Shown here piece after piece: positions 57,432 through 59,178 of a stretch of DNA of 59,178 nucleotides. Source of the stretch: a virus. The DNA lies in IMG/VR virus record IMGVR_UViG_3300033146_002247, positions 1 to 59,178 of that record. One strand, 5' to 3'. A program made the translations under genes and the position numbers. The notes under the pieces are model-generated. The model was not told where the DNA came from and ran no database searches. It saw only the letters and a program-made list of their open reading frames with translations. The first letter of the stretch is position 1. Every line of letters begins with the position of its first letter.

Positions 57432-58502
57432 ATGAAATACAAATATGAAAATGCATCAGAATTTTTGATTTGGTTTTTAAAAAACGAAGAAGATTTAGTT
57501 GAGAAAATGAAAAAAACTGAACATAGTTTATCTGGTGAACCTAACCCACATCACATTGAGGGTTCAATTTTTACTCACACTTTAATGGTATACAACGAAG
57601 GCATTCACTTAAAAGTTAATAAATTAGTTCAAATTGCTTTATTACTTCACGATATTGGAAAGGTTAATACAATTAAACATGATAAAGAAACTAACAAAAC
57701 AAGTTTCAATGGACACGAAGGTTATTCATATTATATGGCAATTGAGATTTTGAATAAGCTTGATTTATTCAATTCAGAGAAAGAACTAATACTTAATATG
57801 ATTGTACATCACTCTTCCTTTTGGAATATCGGAAAAAAGACTAAAAAATATTGGACTTCTAAAGATTTACCATTATTAAAAAACCTGATGGATGTTGTAT
57901 ATTGTGATGCAAGAGGTAGAATTTTTTTAAATAGTAGAGCAGAAAATCCTATTAGTGATGACTTTAAAAATTTAATGGAAAATATCCAACCAACTAGAGA
58001 CGATATTGTAGCACAATATATTCCTACTATTACTTTAATGATTGGTGTACCTAAATCAGGTAAGACTACATTTTTAAAAAATCAAAAATATTCAGATAAT
58101 ACTGTTATAATTAGTAGAGATGACATTTTAATGGAATTTGCACAAGATGGTTTGACTTACAATAAAGCTTGGAAGTGGGCTGAGGATAATGGAAAACATA
58201 AAGAAATTGACAAATCTTTCACCAAAAGACTAAGAGATGCATTTGAAAAAAATCTAAATATTGTTATTGATAATACAAATGTTAATAGAAAATCTAGGAA
58301 TAGAATTTTGAGTTCAACACCAAGTCATTATAAAAGAAATGCTATTGTTTTTGCTACTGGATTGAATGAGATTTATAAAAGAAACGGAGATGATGCTAAA
58401 ATTAGCAAAGATTTATTCTACGAAGTATTTCATAATATGATAACTAGGTTTAAAACACCTACTTATGGAGAGTTTGCAGACATAAAATATATTTTTGACT
58501 AA
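57432..58502 (+). CDS. HD-Pnk: HD phosphohydrolase fused to polynucleotide kinase
   Basis: 356 residues. The N-terminal HD domain shows H49 (IFTHTLM), H73-D74 (LLLHDIGK) and later HHSSFW. The C-terminal kinase has P-loop GVPKSGKTT (205-213), VIISRDDI and IDNTNVN, as in T4 Pnkp. Bacterial HD-Pnk (e.g. of Runella) uses the HD part to remove 2',3'-cyclic phosphate and the kinase to phosphorylate 5'-OH, giving ends that RNA ligase can seal. It thus replaces T4 Pnkp, whose phosphatase is of a different fold. Confidence 0.88.
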   Translation: MKYKYENASEFLIWFLKNEEDLVEKMKKTEHSLSGEPNPHHIEGSIFTHTLMVYNEGIHLKVNKLVQIALLLHDIGKVNTIKHDKETNKTSFNGHEGYSYYMAIEILNKLDLFNSEKELILNMIVHHSSFWNIGKKTKKYWTSKDLPLLKNLMDVVYCDARGRIFLNSRAENPISDDFKNLMENIQPTRDDIVAQYIPTITLMIGVPKSGKTTFLKNQKYSDNTVIISRDDILMEFAQDGLTYNKAWKWAEDNGKHKEIDKSFTKRLRDAFEKNLNIVIDNTNVNRKSRNRILSSTPSHYKRNAIVFATGLNEIYKRNGDDAKISKDLFYEVFHNMITRFKTPTYGEFADIKYIFD

Positions 58503-58525
58503 AATAATTAAAAAATAATTCAATT

Positions 58526-58580
58526 AAAAGTCCTTTTATAAGAAATAACTCTTGACAAAAGGACTTTTTTTGGTTATATT
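58526..58580 (+). promoter_or_regulatory. Composite terminator-promoter with long loop
   Basis: AAAAGTCCTTTT (58526-58537) pairs with AAAAGGACTTTT (58557-58568), 19-base loop, T-run. TTGACA (58552-58557) straddles loop and arm, and TATATT is at 58575-58580. Confidence 0.8.
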
Positions 58581-58616
58581 ATAATCATATTAAAGAAAAT
58601 TAAAAAGGAGTAACAA

Positions 58617-59135
58617 ATGAATAACTGGAAATTTGATTTTAGTAAAACAAGAAACGTAAACTGGGACAAAGATTTTGATGTTGAGGGTTTAAAAGATGAC
58701 TATAATTTAACATTAAATCAATTACAAGATAGATTTTTATGTGCGGGACCTTGGCCATTATCAGGTGAAATAGAAAAAGATTTATCTTTATATTTCACAA
58801 ATCTAAAAGATTTTTTTGATAGACGATTTAAAGATTTAAAAATTAATTGGAATGAAATATGGCAATATAACGGACATTTTTCAAATACTATTTTTATTCC
58901 TATAATTTCATATAAAAATATTAAGTTTAATGAAGATGAACACGCAATAGTATTTCATTTAATGTACGAGGAAATACAGTTTTCACAATCAGATGAAAAA
59001 GAACTTGGATTAATGATTGAAATTACTGAAGCAGGTGATGCGTGTTTAGAAGTTATGTATTTTAATAAAGATGAAACTCATAATGTTGATGCATTGAAAT
59101 CTGCACTAGAAAAATTAGAAAATTTATATGATTAA
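58617..59135 (+). CDS. Hypothetical early protein
   Basis: 172 residues, Trp- and acid-rich (WDKDFDVEGLKDDYNLTLNQ; CAGPWPLSGEIEKDLSLYF; ELGLMIEITEAGDACLEVMY). Mixed alpha/beta with no known motif. GGAG site. Alone between two promoters. Confidence 0.6.
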   Translation: MNNWKFDFSKTRNVNWDKDFDVEGLKDDYNLTLNQLQDRFLCAGPWPLSGEIEKDLSLYFTNLKDFFDRRFKDLKINWNEIWQYNGHFSNTIFIPIISYKNIKFNEDEHAIVFHLMYEEIQFSQSDEKELGLMIEITEAGDACLEVMYFNKDETHNVDALKSALEKLENLYD

Positions 59136-59144
59136 AAATAACTA

Positions 59145-59173
59145 TTGACAAAATGACTTTAATTAGTTATATT
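59145..59173 (+). promoter_or_regulatory. Early-type promoter at the window end
   Basis: TTGACA (59145-59150), N17, TATATT (59168-59173). Its gene lies beyond the window. Confidence 0.8.
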
Positions 59174-59178
59174 ATAAT

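Overview
The window is 59 kb of a very AT-rich genome in which every convincing gene lies on the plus strand. It is best read as part of a large T4-like myovirus (tailed phage) genome. The virion genes are related to T4 portal gp20, neck gp14, head-completion gp4, a gp27-type baseplate hub and a gp5-type spike. The replication and repair genes include a gp41/DnaB-type helicase, a gp62-type clamp-loader subunit, an ATP-dependent DNA ligase, an RNA ligase 1, an HD-Pnk end-healing enzyme, Dam, an iron-sulfur helicase and a B12-dependent ribonucleotide reductase. The few virion genes are scattered among many small unknown genes, so the full genome is probably very large. The host is not identified. 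The accessory genes imply a bacterium with sigma-28-controlled flagella and type IV pili.

Layout. 0.15-1.85 kb: a flagellar module (flagellin, FliS-like chaperone, FlgM-like small protein) behind a sigma-28-type promoter. 1.9-4 kb: an unknown protein, then the baseplate hub. 4-6.3 kb: small early genes, tRNA-Cys and an initiator-type tRNA-Met. 6.3-8.3 kb: an esterase gene split by a TnpB element, then the neck gene. 9-12.1 kb: small genes, a lytic transglycosylase and decayed gene remnants. 12.1-17 kb: gp62-like protein, Dam, NrdJ. 17-29 kb: operons of unknown genes, the XPD/DinG-like helicase, DNA ligase and RadC-like protein. 29.4-35.1 kb: a cluster whose products mostly begin MLKRxLxE and which ends in an ADP-ribosyltransferase-like protein. 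35.3-39.3 kb: PRPP-synthetase-like and NAMPT-like genes, a likely NAD+ reconstitution pair. 39.6-44.4 kb: ArdC, helicase, portal. 44.6-48.7 kb: a SLOG gene broken by a second TnpB element, gp4-like protein and a W-G repeat protein. 49.5-50.7 kb: spike. 50.9-53.3 kb: three type IV minor-pilin-like genes. 55.4-58.5 kb: RNA-repair cassette.

Regulation. Twenty-two near-identical promoters (TTGACA-N17-TATATT, followed by a similar A-rich leader and a strong GGAG site) start most operons. In five of them the -35 box lies in the loop or arm of the preceding rho-independent terminator. A separate intergenic element of about 90 bp recurs five times, usually between a terminator and a promoter; at the pilin operon it is present without a TTGACA promoter. 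At least eight unrelated proteins share an N-terminal signature ending in [LI]xE, which resembles the T4 capsid-targeting sequence cut by the prohead protease. Together with the MLKR group this suggests a sizeable set of packaged internal head proteins.

Taken together, the phage appears equipped to alter host surface appendages (flagellin, minor pilins), to deliver proteins including an ADP-ribosyltransferase, and to counter defences (ArdC, NAD+ restoration, RNA repair, Dam). All functions are inferred from sequence motifs read by eye; no database search was run.
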